From Drosophila persimilis (Eukaryota > Arthropoda > Insecta > Diptera > Drosophilidae): a stretch of DNA of 64,000 bases. The DNA is taken from contig NW_020825289.1 of NCBI RefSeq assembly GCF_003286085.1, forward strand, positions 5,022,001 to 5,086,000, given 5' to 3'. The position numbers were made by a program, and so were the translations under genes. The stretch's first letter is position 1; each line of letters begins with the position of its first letter. Positions 38,037 to 48,273 of the stretch are shown piece by piece. Below the pieces are notes generated by a model. The model was given only the letters and a program-made list of their open reading frames with translations. It searched no databases and was not told the origin of the DNA.

Positions 38037-38429
38037 GAACCAGAAGGAAGAGCTGTGCACGAAAAAAAAGGTTGCCAAAGGTTATGCAAAACTCAAAATA
38101 CGCTCAACTAATCATAAAAAATTATATATATATAGACCAGAGTCACATAAATCTTTTATTGATTTATGCTTTCGAGAAATGCAACTTTAATTGGCTGCGT
38201 TCCGCGATCCACTCTCATAATTAGAGCTAATTTTAATGCCGCCGAGCATTCGTTCTCGCATAAATCACCAAAAGCCAGAGTCAGAGCCGGGAGCCAGGAG
38301 CCACGGCCCCCAAAAGGAAGTGAGTCATAAAAGTGTGTTGGCTCTAGGGTTGCAGTCGAGCCTAGAGTTGACAAAGCACTGGGGGAAACGATAATCCCGC
38401 ACGACGACCACCACTACATCGTTAAGTGG

Positions 38430-38454
38430 TCTCTCTCTCTCTCTCTCTCTCTCT
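38430..38454. repeat. (CT)n microsatellite
   Basis: Twelve CT units. Confidence 0.95.
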
Positions 38455-39354
38455 GGGCGAGTGTGTGCCGACGAAGGTGGTGCGTTCAATTAAAAAATAC
38501 TTTACGATATTACAAAATTACCACGTAACAGGGCGGTGGCCCGCTCTCTGCGGAGGGGGCGGGCCGAGTCCGGGCGGTGGCAAGGGCAGACAGGTCTATG
38601 CTCCTCTCGAAAGACAGCAGTCCAGGCCGAGGCCAGCAAACGGGACGCATGCGCATAATTCGAATGGCATTAAGTACGCCACTTGAGGCAGGGACTGGGG
38701 CTGGCCTGCCTCTGGACAGTGGGGCAATGGTATGCACTGGAGGCAAGTACTTTTTATTTTCAGTTATTCCTAAAAGAAATCTCACTGCTTGAGATCTTAG
38801 AATGCAATACTGTATCTTTTATGTTCTGGCCTTTATATTGTCTTTTGCTTTCTGCTGTTGCCCCACTGTGGTGCCGCGCGAGGCTTCTGTGTTGCCTCTG
38901 GGGCGCGGGTTAATGCAGTTGCTGTTGCTCTTGTTGCACGTCTTCTGATTATTGTTTCTGGGGGAACAAAAAATCAGAAAGCAATAATAAAAATTCAATA
39001 ATATTAAATTTTTATGCGCGCGAAATTATTGCAGGCTGCGCATAGCCGTGGACATGTTTGGGTCCGGAATGCCCTGCCGGAGATGGGAATGGAGAATGGG
39101 CACAGACATGGGAATGGGAATACGAGGCTGGCGGAGTGGAGAGGGGTGGGCCTCATCAGTGGCTTGGGACTTGAGGTTCAAGTACAATAACAATTAGCAT
39201 TCATTTGCTCAGAGCCCAGGAGTCTGTTCATTTGTCATTTAGCACCTTCTGCAGATCGAGCCCTACTCTCGCCGTCTCTTTCTCTGTCTCTCTACTGGAA
39301 TATTTCCTTCTCTTTCTGTTATGACAGCCCCAGTCTTTGTTTAGTCTCCTGCAA

Positions 39355-39357
<3 letters not shown>

Positions 39358-39388
<31 letters not shown>
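39358..39388. repeat. (CT)n microsatellite
   Basis: About fifteen uninterrupted CT units in a CT-rich neighbourhood (39260-39410). Confidence 0.95.
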
Positions 39389-39392
<4 letters not shown>

Positions 39393-40199
39393 TCTCTTTC
39401 TGGTTTGTGATTAAACTTTAACTAATTTGGTGCTCCGCAAGAAACCGGTCAGCGGAGTCTGAGTCTTGGCCAAGTCCAAGTGCTACCCTGCCCCGTCCCC
39501 TGGTGTCCCGTTCCCCCTTTGGCTAAGCGAATGAATTATGTTATTTGAAATTAGTTTGTGCCTGGCTTTCAAAACTCCTCCAAGCTGCACACAGCTCCAG
39601 CTCCAGCTCCAGCTTCAGCACCAGTCCCGGTGCCAGTCCCACAATCTGAGGCCTGGCAGCGCCTGCGGAGTAATCAGGTTAATTTTAATATGTTTTGTAT
39701 GTGGGGCCCCCCTGCCCCTGCCCCTGCCCCCGCCCCGTGTCGCTGTCCATGCCCCTGACGATGCCGTCGTCGGTTAATGGAAAATATCTCAAATGATGTT
39801 GGCCAGGATGCCTTTTGTAATTAGCAGCCATCGCGACGAGAGCCGTGCACCAAAAGCTACAAAGTTTGGACGCTCTTAATTACTCAGCCCATCTCCACCT
39901 CCACCTCCCTATCTACCCCTCACTCTCCTCCTCCTCAGCCTACTCCTCTCCTCTTCTATCCACACTTTGGACAGATTTCAACAGGCATTATATCATTTTG
40001 CATATTAGTTTGGGATTCATGCATTAAACGATCCCAGGCTGCCATTTAGATAATGCTCTGATTATGGATCATATTTGGAATATGCTAAGAAGAAGTATAG
40101 GTGTTGTAGGTACTGTTGCATTGTATAGAGTTAGTGTGTTATCTCTCCCTAATTTTGCAGATGTCTTCTTAGATACAATTCCATTAGATCTCTGATGAA

Positions 40200-40401
40200 T
40201 AGACCTCGGATTTTGCATATTTGATTCATCAGCATAGTCGTGGGCTCATTATTAATTTTTGTTCAATTGATTTCCTTTGACTATATTTGAAAAGCACTTG
40301 GCTGGGGGATCGGAGGATCGGAGGTGCTGCGAGTACGAGTCATCAGAATTTTTCTATCTTAATCCTTTAAAAATATGCAAATATGCAAAATCCGAGGTCT
40401 A
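40200..40401. repeat. 24-bp perfect inverted repeat with 154-base spacer
   Basis: The left arm at 40200-40223 and right arm at 40378-40401 are exact reverse complements over 24 bases (core CCTCGGATTTTGCATATTTG on the left). The spacer is AT-rich with a GGATCGGAG duplication. Both arms are flanked on their outer sides by CTGATGAA. No ORF is present. The structure suits a small foldback/MITE-like element or a hairpin RNA precursor. I cannot tell which without other copies or RNA data. Confidence 0.8.
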
Positions 40402-40920
40402 CTGATGAAATATGCATCATAATCCTATTTATTCTAATGAAATAGTGCAATGCCATAACCACTTATGATATGTCGTTTAAAGATAGATCTAAGGAGTTAA
40501 AAACGTGGAGAAAGAAAGAAGATGCCTTAAGATCGCTTAAGATACCTTTAAAAGACTATCCCCAAAGGAAATACATTTGTAGAAAGACTGCATTGAAATA
40601 AATATATCTACTTTCAAAGTTAGATACTGTTCGGATCATAGTTATATGCGTTAAAAAGAGTATCTCAGTAGCGGTTCTACTTCTTCTGGTTGTGAATCAA
40701 CCGCCGCAGTTCTTTATGGCATGTCTAGGCGATAATTTCCATGTTGTTTGCTTTATACATGTATTTCAGCAGCTCTTTTTTTTCGTAGGCCGCCACACAC
40801 TAGTGCTGACAAGATTCGGAACGTAGCTGAAAATGTGGCCAAAGTTTGCCCCCTAGCATCGTGGCAATATATTAGATGCAGACGCGGGGACGAAAGATTT
40901 GCATTTAATTACAAGCTTTG

Positions 40921-40952
40921 AGCGGAGAGCGGAGAGTGGAGAGCGGAGAGTG
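40921..40952. repeat. (GCGGAGA)n heptamer-like tract
   Basis: AGCGGAGAGCGGAGAGTGGAG-type units, about four copies with GTGG variants. Confidence 0.8.
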
Positions 40953-41104
40953 GCTGAGGGGGTGAACTCCAGCCAAAAGCCAAAGTGTAGATCAAGTCGA
41001 GACTCCTGGTCTGCGTGTGTGTTCCAGGCCAAATGGAATGGCAAATGATAATTACAGAAAGCATGTAAGCTCTTGGAAGAGCACTCCTGGCACGGGGTGA
41101 GGCA

Positions 41105-41123
41105 GGGGGGGGGGGGGGGGGGG
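41105..41123. repeat. poly-G run (19 bases)
   Basis: An unusually long homopolymeric G run; its length may be affected by sequencing error. Confidence 0.85.
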
Positions 41124-41778
41124 AGGGGAGCGACAGACAGCCATGTCAAGAGGCAGACAGGATGGGGGGCAGACAATGTGCTAGAAAACGTTAATTTCAA
41201 ATTTATGTAGAGCGTCGAGTTTCCTCCCCGACTAAGCTGATGATGTTGCAAGCCCCTGCCTGCTGCCTGCTGCCTTCCTGCCTGCTTGCCCCTGCCCCGT
41301 CATGCGCTGCGGAAGAAGTTTCCCAAAGATGCCCGCAGGGCGCGTGCTGAATTTAATCAGTTTGCTGGCCAGGCCGGAGCACTGGAGCACTGCCTGCAAT
41401 GACAATCAAGCCAAGATGGAAAGTGGGCAGTGGCTGAGTGAAAGAGAGCCAGAAAGAGAAAGAGAAAGAGAGACCTCTCCACTGACGCTCCCATTCTGTC
41501 CCCCCGATCCCACTAGCACCCCCCCCTGCTGAAGCCTTCCCACTGCTCCCGGGTAACGTAAATTAGACGACGACTCGACAGTGCAACATTTAACGGTAAT
41601 ACGCTTTTATAGCTGCCGGTAAAATGCAGCCCGAAATTAGACATAAAAGACAAAGACAGAGAGTGCCAAAGAGAGCGGGTGAGAGAGATGGACAACGTGA
41701 ATATTTTCGAAAATTAAGCTGATGAGGTGATGCGAGGACGAGCGGACAGGAGACAGGAACTAGACGTAGACATGGGAC

Positions 41779-42066
41779 ATGGGACATAGACAGAGCACTG
41801 AAGTGCCTGCCGAAGTAGAAGTGGAAGGCATTCGCCAGCACTTAAATATTGACCAAAATTGGCTAAAAACAACAGCAATGGCAACAACCATCGATGGCCA
41901 GATGAACGATGTGCAAACTAAAGCATCCTCAAGATGTGCGACACTTAGATACTCTCTGGGATATGCACTACCAATCATTTTGAGCGAAATCGGAATCATC
42001 AAGGAACTATCTTGGCCAGGACGACACATTAGTGGAATCTTAAGGAGATATCATAATTACCATTAA
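41779..42066 (+). CDS. Candidate small single-exon gene (95 aa) with immediate poly(A) signal
   Basis: ATG at 41779 (G at +4) opens 95 codons ending in TAA at 42064-42066. AATAAA follows at 42069-42074. The peptide starts MGHRQSTEVPAEVEVEG, has a hydrophobic patch near residues 60-75 (LGYALPIILSEIGII), and ends in a basic tail. It is not built from a simple repeat, unlike most open frames here. Codon use is not biased to G/C at the wobble position, which argues against an old, well-expressed fly gene and suits chance or a young gene. The 3' UTR would be very short. A sequence just upstream repeats a GACATG-type motif. No homology recognised. Confidence 0.25.
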   Translation: MGHRQSTEVPAEVEVEGIRQHLNIDQNWLKTTAMATTIDGQMNDVQTKASSRCATLRYSLGYALPIILSEIGIIKELSWPGRHISGILRRYHNYH

Positions 42067-42205
42067 CGAATAAACTAAGAATAGACTATAGACTGTTGTT
42101 TTTGGATTCGTATGTTAAAATACCTTTCGGAGGACCTTTGAAGGGGAAATTGGAGCCGCCATATAGCCCATCGGGGTCACCGTCGGTGTAGTCTAAACTT
42201 GAAAT

Positions 42206-42436
42206 ATGTGTAATATTTCTGAGCATTACAAATCGAATAGCCTATTCCCGTTCCCAGATACCCTAACAAATCACATTAAGCGAAACAACAACAAAATCCT
42301 CGAATGGCGTAGGCCGTTGCAGTCAGTTTTGGTTGCTGGTTCGATGGAGGAGAGTGGCCTGAAGTCATCGGAGGGCACGAACAGGGGGCCAGAGGACTGC
42401 TGCGACGACGACGTCATCGACACCTCCGATAGCTGA
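42206..42436 (+). CDS. Alternative plus-strand frame over the same segment (76 aa, then TGA)
   Basis: ATG at 42206 opens 76 codons ending in TGA at 42434-42436. The last 30 codons, from an internal ATG, read MEESGLKSSEGTNRG and end CCDDDVIDTSDS. About 87% of their wobble positions are G or C by hand count. A pyrimidine-rich AG just before 42260 could be an acceptor. After the TGA the same frame stays open for 43 more codons to a TAG at 42566, through a CAG tract read as alanines and then an acidic Ala/Glu-rich stretch. This frame competes with the minus-strand frame. Because of the in-frame TGA I rank it second. If it were real, the extension would suggest stop-codon readthrough. Confidence 0.2.
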   Translation: MCNISEHYKSNSLFPFPDTLTNHIKRNNNKILEWRRPLQSVLVAGSMEESGLKSSEGTNRGPEDCCDDDVIDTSDS

Positions 42437-42564
42437 GGCGGGTGGGTGGCTAGACAGTGGCCGGCAGCAGCAGCAGCAGCAGAATCGGCAGCAGAGGAAG
42501 CCACAACAGAGACAGCAGCAGTGGCTGCAGAGGACGTATCGGCAGCCAGTTTGGATCCGTCCGT
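42271..42564 (-). CDS. Candidate terminal coding exon, Ser/Ala-rich (97 aa)
   Basis: The minus-strand frame is open from ACG at 42564 to a TGA at 42273-42271. The codon just before ACG is a TAG (42567-42565) that could itself be the splice-acceptor AG, preceded by a moderately pyrimidine-rich stretch. The predicted peptide is Ala/Ser/Thr-rich at first, with a short Ala run from a CAG tract, then a better mixed part containing LSEVSMTSSSQQSSG and LFVPSDDFRPLSSIEP. By hand count about three quarters of wobble positions in 42 codons are G or C, against about half at positions 1 and 2, which is typical of fly coding DNA. The last dozen codons are AT-rich and less convincing. The plus strand shares the same wobble positions and is also open, so the coding strand is uncertain. 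No family recognised. Confidence 0.3.
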   Translation of the reverse strand, partial: TDGSKLAADTSSAATAAVSVVASSAADSAAAAAAGHCLATHPPQLSEVSMTSSSQQSSGPLFVPSDDFRPLSSIEPATKTDCNGLRHSRILLLFRLM

Positions 42565-42656
42565 CTAGGACTGACCGACAGCGACCGGTTGAGGACCGCA
42601 CGAGTTGCTGGCTGCATCTTCTGCCCTGTCCTGGCCTCCAGGGTTGTGGCATGGGC

Positions 42657-42690
42657 AGGGGCGGGGGCGGGGGCGGGGGCGGTGGCAGGG
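42657..42690 (+). repeat. (GGGGGC)n tract, G-quadruplex candidate
   Basis: Several G runs of four to five bases are separated by single C or CA, a classic quadruplex-prone hexamer repeat. On the minus strand it reads as Pro/Ala codons within the coding-like area. Confidence 0.6.
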
Positions 42691-42699
42691 GACACAGGG

Positions 42700-43985
42700 G
42701 CACGGCGGTGCAGGGGGGCAGCTTGTCTAGTGACTTGACTGTAACCTCATTGACCAGAAAAATGCAAGCAGCCACAACAGCAAAGGAGGGCCAGCTTTTT
42801 GAGTCGAAACTGTAGATACTCTTAAAGGGTACACCGCAGCTACACTTTGCAGACGATTTGGAAGAGCTGTTAAGCAACAGATTACAAAACAGAAAGTGGA
42901 GTTGTGTCTTCAGAAACAAACAGAGTTGATCCCCAGAGGGATATCTGATCAGCGATGTTTCCTATGGGTAACACACAAGATATGGCTAGAACCTATAACT
43001 TTCATTCGTTGTGAAGATATCCTCCAAGTCATTGGGCCCTCTGCAAAGGGTATACCAGGCGCAGACAACAAAACATCAAATGTGAATTAGTGCAAAAGGT
43101 AGTCGAGGAGCGGGTATCGGTGGATGAGGGGGATGAGAGTCCAAGAAGAAGGAGCACAAGACGAAGCAGTGGGGTTGAGGGGGTGTTGATGGCGAGTGGG
43201 GATCTGGAATAGAAGTAGGAGAGTGGGAGTCGATGGAAGTGGGCAGAACAACGCAAAACGCTTCCATATTTATTGGCACTTTTCGGTTTTCTGAATGCGG
43301 TGCTATTCAGGGGGGCGGGTGGGTGGTGCCGGTGGTGGAGTGGACACTCGTCTGTTGTGGGAGTCCAAAGTGAGAGATGGAGAGAGAGCGAAAGAGAGAG
43401 AGAGAGAGAGATAGTGGATGAGTGCGGTTCCGTGGGAGAGGAACTCGAGTGAGGTTTTTGCAGATGATAGGATTGACTGTTGCTGTTGCTGTGGATTGGC
43501 ATTTTAATTATTAATTTCCAGCAATAGTTGTCCACAAGAACTGGGACTGGGGCAGGGGCAGGGTCAGGGGGAGGGCAAGTGGCAAATGGAACAAGGACCC
43601 TTGAACAACTACAAACTTCCTTCTTTCAAGGGGTCAAATTTACTTGCGGAAATAGTTGAAGCCTTTCTGTCTCCTTTTGATGAGTGTTCGATTTCTAATC
43701 CAGTATAGTAGGAATTTGATCTGAAAGAAGAACAGAAGCACCTCCAACAATCCTTCCAAATGAAATCCGCATTCATATCCGCATTATATAAACATTTTTG
43801 ATAACCAAATCTGAATCCCTTATCTATGCAGAATTTTTGGAAATTTTAGCATGAATTAAAACAAGCCCAAAAAAAGGTATTCCAAGCCGTCTTTCACTCC
43901 CTTCAAAAACGGATCCCCTGCCCCATCCTCAGAAAAAACATTTGCTCTAATAAATGCTCAAATTTTGCGCTCACAATAAGCACTC
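42700..43985. other. Non-coding stretch
   Basis: Apart from the GA tract at 43379-43411 and AGGGTACAC/AGGGTATAC motifs near 42829 and 43048, the sequence is unique. Minus-strand frames continue from the coding-like segment to about 42919, but without fly-like codon use beyond about 42700. Confidence 0.4.
43379..43411. repeat. (GA)n microsatellite
   Basis: GA run with GCGAA interruption. Confidence 0.9.
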
Positions 43986-44108
43986 ATGTGAAAACGCAAA
44001 CTACCACTCACTCGCAGTCGCTCTCTCTCTCCCACCCTCTATATCGCACTCTCTCGCTCGCTGGGGCTTCGTCAAGTGTTCGTTCAAACTAAACTTCTCC
44101 TGCCGATT

Positions 44109-44160
44109 GAGGCTGGCAGCAGCGGCAGCGGCAGCGGCATCAGCAGCAGCAGCAGCAGCG
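44109..44160. repeat. GGCAGC/CAG tract
   Basis: AGCGGC hexamers pass into CAG triplets inside the promoter-like block. Confidence 0.85.
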
Positions 44161-44177
44161 CTCATTTGTGCGCTTAA

Positions 44178-44185
44178 TGACGTCA
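44178..44185. promoter_or_regulatory. Palindromic CRE/ATF site TGACGTCA
   Basis: Perfect TGACGTCA inside the promoter-like block at 44.0-44.8 kb, between CT-rich repeats and the candidate 5' exon. Confidence 0.5.
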
Positions 44186-44354
44186 TTATTTTTATTTTAA
44201 CTGCCAGCGACAGAGGGAGTTGGGGGTGGAAGGGAAAAGTGCATATACTGTTGCTGCTCCTGCGCACACCCCCTCTCTGGGACGTGCTCTCTCGCTCTGG
44301 CCGCGAGTCTAGCGCGCTCTCGCTCTCGCTTGCTCCTGCAGGCGCTTGGGGGGC

Positions 44355-44413
44355 ATGATTCGGCTTGCGCTTCGGCAAGAACGGTCTGGTTTGCTCGTGT
44401 TTTGTTGTTTCTC
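44355..44413 (+). other. Candidate 5' exon with consensus donor
   Basis: The sequence TTTCTC at 44408-44413 is followed by the donor GTAAGT (44414-44419). ATG at 44355 is open to it (19 codons plus 2 bases) and reads MIRLALRQERSGLLVFCCF, rather like a short signal sequence. In this frame a TAA lies inside the donor, so the ORF depends on splicing. The exon sits in the middle of a CT-rich, CRE-containing promoter-like block, so it may be an untranslated leader with a chance ATG. No acceptor partner was located. Confidence 0.22.
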
Positions 44414-44686
44414 GTAAGTTGCACTCGTCGACTGGCCTGGCCGAGACCCGACTGCTCCACGCGACGACACGATTCGAGTCGACTCGACTCGACGACTACT
44501 TATGCTGATGATTGCTGGGGGTCCAAGCGCCCGTCTGGTGCGCCGCACGTTCATTCAGTCGACGACGTTGCACGACGACGAAAGCGGACGGCGCGTGGAA
44601 GCAAGAACCAAGCCAAACCAAACCAAACAAATCAACATACACTCTCTCTCCCACACACAACTGCACTCTGGAGAGCAGCGCGTGCC

Positions 44687-44791
44687 ATGAAATACTATCT
44701 GCAACATTCAATAGATGCAACTGCAACTGCAACTGCAGCGAAACAGTGTCCCACACTTGAGAGATTCCGAAATTCCGAGATCCGCGTTTGA
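44687..44791 (+). CDS. Small ORF (34 aa) downstream of an initiator-like site
   Basis: ATG at 44687 in a GTGCCATGA context opens 34 codons (start MKYYLQHSID, then an Ala/Thr run from a GCAACT repeat). It is preceded by a leader of CAAAC and CTCTC repeats typical of fly 5' UTRs and by an Inr-like TCAGTC at 44555-44560. It could be an upstream ORF or a chance frame. Nothing else supports it. Confidence 0.12.
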   Translation: MKYYLQHSIDATATATAAKQCPTLERFRNSEIRV

Positions 44792-45740
44792 GATTCGAGA
44801 TATTGGCGCCACAAAGGCATCGCGCCCCGGCTTGCAACGTCGCGTGTGTGGCAGATGATCCTTGGTTGATCTTGACTCTTGTGTCTGTGCTTGTGCTTGT
44901 CTGTGCGCGTGTGTGATAGCCATCTCCCAGAAGATACTCTTAATGAATTGTTATCTAACGGATGCTTGGGATTTGGATTGTGACTAAAAATCTAAAGAAT
45001 CCCCGAGGAAAATTGTGAACAAATTTTGGGAAAACCAGAAAATATAATAAACATTTGCTACTGCCTGAAGAACACCTAAAGAAAACGGTAAATAATATTA
45101 TCATATTATCAATGAATATTCTGGCGAACTTCTAGCATACTTTTGGGTCTGGTTATTGGTTGAAATTGGAGTTTCTGTCCATAAAACAGATGACAGACCA
45201 TCAAAGTGAAGTGCTTACATCAAACATAATAGAAACATTAAAATTCATAGATTAGCTCCGATAATTCCGCACTTTTTATGGCCCCATAATCATCTTCATA
45301 GTTCATTAGGATTCCCTGCTGCTCTCAAAAACCCAGGCCAAAAAAAAAAAAACAGACAAAAACCTTTTAAGCCTCTCACGCACTTCACTCGCGAATCAGA
45401 TTCAAAATGCAATTTTCATGTAAATCTCGAACCTTGACATGGTAGTATTCCTAATGCTGCAAACAGTGCAACCCGTAAGCAGATGCGCCTTCGACGCTGG
45501 CGGTTAGTAACTTTAATTAACGTTAATTACGATCAGAAGTAGCATGAAAAATGGGCATCATCATTATCGTCGGATCCGGGGGGCAAACAGACGCAGACTC
45601 ACTCACAAATACTGTACGTGTGAGAGCCTCTCGAAAATAGTCGCCTCGTTCTAATAATAAAACGAAATGTACTCGTAATACAATAAATACTAATAATGTG
45701 GCACTGGACAGTGCTAGATGGCAATTTGCAACAATAAGCC

Positions 45741-45778
45741 GCGGCAGGCAGCAGGCGGCAGGCGGCAGGCGGCAGGCG
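45741..45778. repeat. (GGCGGCA)n heptamer repeat
   Basis: Four to five GGCGGCA/GGCAGCA units. Confidence 0.9.
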
Positions 45779-45917
45779 TATCTCCCAGATACACGAATGA
45801 AATTAAATCAGAATGAAACTCTACACATAAACAGTTTAATGCCACCAACCACCCCACGAAAAAATTACAAAAAATCTATTACAATTGCCTTGCGGCGGCT
45901 CAGTGTCATATTTGTGC

Positions 45918-45936
45918 AAAAAAAAAAAAAAAAAAA
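45918..45936. repeat. poly-A run
   Basis: Nineteen A. No AATAAA at a suitable distance or target-site duplication was noticed, so a retroposed tail is not claimed. Confidence 0.85.
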
Positions 45937-46227
45937 CTAAGCGAGTAAGCGTATCTACGTACCTATGAGATACAATAAGCATCATCATCAGCACAGCAAT
46001 TCACAGCAACAAATAGCAACAGCAACAATTGTAATAATCAGTTTCATTTCAAAGCCAGACCAACCTGCGCGATACATTTTTCCCAGTGCCACCACTGCAC
46101 ACTTTGCACAGGTTCTACGAGCAGCAGTGGAGCCCCTCTGCCCCTGCCACGGGGCCAGTAGCCGTATCTGTATCTGTACCTGCACCTCAGTGCGGTGCAT
46201 TGTTAGCCCTGCCGCTCGACTCGCTCA

Positions 46228-46268
46228 TTTAATTAAATATAATTAGCTGCATTAATTGCAAATTAATA
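46228..46268. promoter_or_regulatory. Cluster of TAAT homeodomain-type sites
   Basis: Several overlapping ATTA/TAAT cores occur within about 40 bases (AATTAAAT, ATAATTAG, ATTAATTG, AATTAATA). Such runs are frequent in fly enhancers, but AT-rich DNA also yields them by chance. Confidence 0.25.
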
Positions 46269-46326
46269 CAGAGTTTAGTCTCTTTGTTGAGTCGCTTTTC
46301 ATTGTCGTTGCCAGGCAGAGACTTTT

Positions 46327-46358
46327 CGACGGTTCGACGGCTCGACGGCTCGACGGTA
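46327..46358. repeat. (GGCTCGAC)n octamer-like tract
   Basis: CGACGGTTCGACGGCTCGAC units, four copies with small changes. Confidence 0.85.
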
Positions 46359-48246
46359 CGGCCGGTTGGCTGCCTGCCACTTGCTCTCCACGGCTTATTA
46401 CAGCCGTGTAATTATAGCCCATAAATGCAGATTTTATAGATATTTTCTAGGAGTTTATTAGTTCTGGTAACTCTGTTTAAAGGAAGCCAATTGGCAGCTG
46501 TTGCTGTTCCAGAGACTTTCAGTGGAAGTGTTAACGTAATCCCTGGCAAATAATAGAATACTTAAGAGTAAGCACTGTAACATAGTAACTTAGTTTTTAT
46601 AGGGACTAAAGGACGAAAAGACCGGGATGGATCGCACTGCGACTACAAGTACCTAAGTCTTAACTAACTAATCTTCTCAACTGATCTAAACACCATTTTG
46701 GAGGTCTCTTTGGAGGCATCTTTCAATGACTTACGAAAATCCGTCGGCTTTTGTGGTGCACTTACAGCCCTTTCAGAATAGAGTGTTGTTTTTTCTAGAT
46801 AAATATTTAGTTTTTATTTAATTTTCTCCGACTTTAAATACAATTAGCCATGAGTTTTGGCTATATTTTCCATTCACAATCCTCTGCAGTGACTTTTTGA
46901 TGTCCGAGATGTCTGATGTCCATTTGAGTGTTTCCTTTTGAGTGGCACATCTTCCGCACATCAGAGAAGTCCATTAAATTCGCATTGCGACAACTTTTAA
47001 TGCGAAAAATAAGTAGTTGTGAAAATGGAAAACAACCACGAAAATGATTAGATATTAATTTATAAATTAAGAATGTCTGCGAGTGTCTGCCTCTCTCTCT
47101 CTCTGTTTCTCTCTGTCTCTGTTGTGTGTTTTTTTATGACAAACGGATGACGAACGCATAAAAATGCATAAAATGCAGCGGCAAACAAGCCTTAAAAATA
47201 AACCAAAAGCCGGCGGCAAATTGCAGTTCCCCCGTTGCATGCCCCCCCACCTCTCTTGGGTCGTTGCGCGTCACGTTGTCACTATTTACGTAGGCAAAGA
47301 AATCGTAAAAATCGTTAAAGAAAAAGGAAAATCGGCAAAGGCAAAATGTTTAATTATGTGCCGTCGGGGCATACACTCGGAATAGCTGCAGCTGCACGGC
47401 CACGCCCCCAGGTAGGCGGCCTTTTAATTAGGAATAATTAAAGTAATACTTATGCCCCATAAGTGCATTCTGCTTTCTGCAAATCGGAGGAGGTCCGGAG
47501 AAGGCGGGGACATTCGTCTTGAAAGGATTTCTCTCTGTCTCTCTCTCTCCCTATCTCTCTGTCTGCTCTGTGTTTTTGATGTGTGGCCAATTTGCAACTT
47601 GTGCAACACATTTAACTGCACTTTTACGGCCAAAATGGAGGGAGTGAGGCACGTACGAACGTCTCTGTGAAAGGCAAAAAGCCATCGAAATTTTAATGCT
47701 ATCAGAAGGACCAGCAGGAAAATCAAAAGAAAATCATTTGCCGAAAGTGGAAACTAGTTAGCCGCAAAGGAAAATGGCTCAAATGTTTCCCTATATACAT
47801 ACATATTACTCTAAACGAACCATCCATCTACTGTGGTTTTTTGCAAATTGGAACTGGTATTTTTGTGCACATTAAATAATAAATTGATACTTAAAGAAAT
47901 ATCTTAACTATTGCTAATTCTCGTAATTGCTATTTTTATTCAGTTTGCATTTATTAAGATAACATTTAACTGCGAGATTCATAACTGAATGCGATGATTA
48001 ATAAATATGTATCTTATGAAATGTCTCTTTGCCACCCAGTTTTTTACTTAAGAAATTACTTCATTAACTTTCCTTAAATCTATATTTTCTTTAAATTTCA
48101 TCTGTGGAATTATTCGTACATTTCCGAGGGTCCATTTCCATTTGGAGATGATCGTGCCATATACTTTTACTCTTTTTTCAGGCCACCAAATACTTGCATG
48201 TCGCACATGCCACAAAGCCTACACAAAAACAGATCGACACGCAACG

Positions 48247-48273
48247 GAGAGAGAGAGAGAGAGAGAGAGAGAG
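48247..48273. repeat. (GA)n microsatellite
   Basis: Thirteen GA units. Confidence 0.95.

Larger units (their letters stand above)
35000..40199. other. Non-coding stretch with many simple repeats
   Basis: Opa-type, AACAG, CT, GGCAAT and CCCAGT repeats (listed separately) are embedded in unique DNA. No frame has both protein-like composition and splice support. Confidence 0.5.
40402..41778. other. Non-coding stretch
   Basis: AT-rich to about 40850, then purine-rich with the heptamer tract, the G19 run and GAAAGA repeats at 41445-41470. No gene seen. Confidence 0.45.
43990..44690 (+). promoter_or_regulatory. Promoter-like block with CT/GA tracts, CRE, Inr and donor
   Basis: The block contains repeated CTCTC/GAGAG runs (GAGA-factor type sites) at 44020-44060, 44270-44335 and 44640-44650. 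It also holds a CRE (44178), an Inr-like TCATTT at 44162-44167, an Inr-like TCAGTC at 44555-44560, and a donor at 44414. A GGACG close to the DPE consensus lies at +30 from the second Inr, two bases off the canonical spacing. A CAAAC-rich leader follows. The combination is typical of fly promoters, and plus-strand transcription is inferred. Confidence 0.4.

Noticed and set aside
45918..45936. poly-A tract as a retroposon tail
   Set aside because: No upstream retroelement sequence or target-site duplication was seen; it looks like a simple A run.
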